A DNA stretch of 5,612 nt from Campylobacteraceae bacterium (GTDB lineage Bacteria > Campylobacterota > Campylobacteria > Campylobacterales > Campylobacteraceae), in NCBI GenBank assembly GCA_031276365.1, contig JAISNG010000097.1, positions 1-5,612 of the forward strand. Direction: 5' to 3'. The notes beneath the pieces are model-generated. The model did no database searches and was not told the DNA's origin. It was given only the letters and a program-made list of their open reading frames with translations. The number at the start of each line of letters is the position of its first letter. Position 1 is the stretch's first letter. Positions 3,715 through 5,612 of this stretch are shown here, in pieces. The position numbers and the translations under genes are program-made.

Positions 3715-5612
3715 ATGAGTGATATTTTTGAACAAAATCAAGATATTCAGACGGTTAGCATTGAAGATTCCGTAAAATCCAGCTATCTTGATTATTCTAT
3801 GAGCGTAATTATCGGGCGTGCGCTCCCTGACGCCAGAGATGGGCTTAAACCTGTGCATAGACGAATACTTTTTGCGATGAATGACTTGGGTGTCGGTTCA
3901 CGCAGTCCGTATAAAAAATCAGCCCGTATCGTGGGCGACGTCATCGGTAAATACCACCCGCATGGCGACACGGCGGTGTATGATTCGCTTGTGCGTATGG
4001 CGCAGCCTTTTTCTATGAGAGTTCAGATAGTGGATGGTCAGGGAAACTTCGGCTCTGTGGATGGCGACAGTGCGGCGGCGATGCGATATACGGAAGCTAG
4101 AATGACCTCTTTGGCTGAAGAACTTTTAAGAGATATAGACAAAGATACCGTTGATTTTGTGCCTAACTACGACGACTCTTTGAGTGAACCTGACGTCTTG
4201 CCCGCACGCGTACCGAATCTTTTGCTAAACGGCTCGAGCGGTATAGCGGTCGGTATGGCGACAAATATCCCTCCGCACAATCCAAATGAGCTTATAGACG
4301 CGCTTTTGCTTGTCATTGACAATCCGGAAATCAGCGTTGAAGAGTTGATGGGCGTGATTCCAGGACCAGATTTTCCAACCGGCGGAGTGATATTTGGCAA
4401 AAAAGGAATACTTGAAGCTTACAAAACAGGGCGTGGACGCATAAAGGTAAGGGCAAAAACGCACACCGAAAAGAAAGGACAAAAAGATATCATCGTGATA
4501 GACGAGATTCCTTATCAAGTCAATAAAGCCCGCTTTATAGAGCAGGTTTCACAGCTTGTAAAAGATAAACAGATTGACGGCATCAGCGAGATAAGAGACG
4601 AATCCGACAGAGACGGCATCCGCGTAGTTATAGAGCTTAAACGTGAAGCTATGAGCGATATTGTTCTAAACAACCTTTTCAAATCAACGAGCATTGAGCA
4701 GACTTTCGGCGTTATAATGCTTGCCATCATCAATAAAGAACCGAAAATATTTTCACTTATAGAGCTTTTGCAGCTCTTTTTTACTCATAGAAAAACCGTC
4801 ATCATTAGAAGAACTATTTTTGAGCTTGAGAAAGCCAAAGCCAAAGAACACATTTTAGAAGGTTTGAAGATAGCGCTTGACAATATAGACGCTGTCATCG
4901 AGCTTATCAAAGGCAGCTCCGATACGCAAAGCGCAAGAGACGGACTTATGACGCAGTTTGCCTTGAGCGAAGCGCAAGCCGGCGCTATACTTGATATGAA
5001 ACTTCAGCGTTTAACGGGACTTGAGAGAGATAAGATAGAGAACGAATTAAGAGAGCTTAGAAAAGAGGTTGAACGCCTAAGCGCGATACTCAAAAGCGAA
5101 AGTCTGTTAAGCGGTATCATTAAAGAGGAGCTTTTGGAGATAAAAGAGAAATTCAAATCCCAAAGACTTACGGAGATAATAGACGATTATGACGATATAG
5201 ACGTGGAGGATTTGATACCAAACGAGCCTATGGTTGTAACCATAAGCCACAGAGGCTACATCAAACGTGTTGCATCAAAACTTTACGAAAAACAAAAACG
5301 CGGCGGCAAGGGCAAGATAGCTGTTACGACGTATGACGACGATTTTATAGAGAGCTTTTTTATCTCAAATACACACGATACGCTTATGTTTGTAACCGAC
5401 CGCGGACAGCTCTACTGGCTTAAGGTTTACAGGATTCCGGAGGGAAGCAGGACGGCAAAAGGAAAAGCAGTAGTCAATCTCATCCAGCTTCAGCCTGATG
5501 AGAAGATTATGGCTATTATACCGACTACAGACTTTGATGAGAGCAAATCGCTGGCGTTTTTCACGAAAAATGGCATTATCAAACGAACAAATCTAAGCGA
5601 ATTTAAAATCAT
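3715..5612 (+). CDS. gyrA: DNA gyrase subunit A, 3' end outside window
   Basis: About 632 codons are present; GyrA in this group usually has about 830-860, so some 200 C-terminal residues are missing. GyrA cuts and rejoins both DNA strands and, with GyrB, introduces negative supercoils using ATP. Seen in order: the N-terminal SSYLDYSMSVIIGRALPDAR and GLKPVHRRIL of the winged-helix breakage-reunion domain; YHPHGDTAVYD with Thr86 and Asp90; MRYTEARM with catalytic Tyr125 (codon 4087-4089); SGIAVGMATNIPPH with DNA-intercalating Ile177; the coiled-coil and C-gate region around residues 360-480; and the start of the beta-pinwheel wrapping domain (MVVTISHRGYIKR) with the GyrA box QKRGGKG at 527-533. 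The quinolone-determining positions have the residues found in susceptible Campylobacter (Thr86, Asp90). No frame breaks are seen. The G/C content and codon use differ clearly from the R-M island upstream, and the gene has its own promoter and ribosome binding site. Confidence 0.98.
   Translation, partial: MSDIFEQNQDIQTVSIEDSVKSSYLDYSMSVIIGRALPDARDGLKPVHRRILFAMNDLGVGSRSPYKKSARIVGDVIGKYHPHGDTAVYDSLVRMAQPFSMRVQIVDGQGNFGSVDGDSAAAMRYTEARMTSLAEELLRDIDKDTVDFVPNYDDSLSEPDVLPARVPNLLLNGSSGIAVGMATNIPPHNPNELIDALLLVIDNPEISVEELMGVIPGPDFPTGGVIFGKKGILEAYKTGRGRIKVRAKTHTEKKGQKDIIVIDEIPYQVNKARFIEQVSQLVKDKQIDGISEIRDESDRDGIRVVIELKREAMSDIVLNNLFKSTSIEQTFGVIMLAIINKEPKIFSLIELLQLFFTHRKTVIIRRTIFELEKAKAKEHILEGLKIALDNIDAVIELIKGSSDTQSARDGLMTQFALSEAQAGAILDMKLQRLTGLERDKIENELRELRKEVERLSAILKSESLLSGIIKEELLEIKEKFKSQRLTEIIDDYDDIDVEDLIPNEPMVVTISHRGYIKRVASKLYEKQKRGGKGKIAVTTYDDDFIESFFISNTHDTLMFVTDRGQLYWLKVYRIPEGSRTAKGKAVVNLIQLQPDEKIMAIIPTTDFDESKSLAFFTKNGIIKRTNLSEFKI

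Noticed and set aside
4167..4733. Three minus-strand ORFs inside gyrA
   Set aside because: They are antisense to uninterrupted, highly conserved GyrA coding sequence.
1..5612. CRISPR array, tRNA or rRNA
   Set aside because: No regularly spaced repeats, no cloverleaf and no rRNA-like conserved stretch were seen on either strand.

Overview
The window looks like a chromosomal segment of a Campylobacterota bacterium (Sulfurimonas/Sulfuricurvum-like or a relative). The main support is the partial gyrA at the right end. From memory its protein is close to Campylobacter-type GyrA along its whole length, including the same numbering for Thr86, Asp90 and the catalytic Tyr125. All genes read rightward.

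Layout: (1) 1-461, the C-terminal part of a probable TetR/AcrR-family regulator whose DNA-binding half lies upstream of the window. (2) 522-1100, a complete ComF-family phosphoribosyltransferase-like protein with a TTG start and two CxxC pairs. (3) about 1107-3593, an AT-rich island that I read as a decaying type II restriction-modification (R-M) cassette. It holds the first 51 codons of a C5-cytosine DNA methyltransferase, an apparently intact DUF3883-type PD-(D/E)XK nuclease candidate, a 69-residue zinc-ribbon protein, a probable restriction endonuclease pseudogene with an in-frame TGA, and a vsr (very-short-patch repair endonuclease) pseudogene with an in-frame TAG. (4) 3715-5612, gyrA, about 632 codons, cut by the window edge.

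The island parts fit one lost system. Cytosine methyltransferases are often paired with Vsr, which repairs the T:G mismatches made when 5-methylcytosine deaminates. The methyltransferase has lost everything after motif II, the probable endonuclease and Vsr each carry a nonsense codon, and only the DUF3883 gene and the zinc-ribbon gene remain open. The orphaned DUF3883 gene is now coupled by a GTGA overlap to the methyltransferase stub. A 7-codon mini-ORF with ATGA overlaps at both ends links it to the zinc-ribbon gene. An imperfect AT-rich direct repeat just after comF and across the vsr stop may mark the island's edges.

I see no complete, previously undescribed system. The most informative content is the order and manner of decay of this cassette, and the survival of a nuclease-like gene without its methyltransferase. 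Family assignments come from reading motifs by eye; no database search was run.
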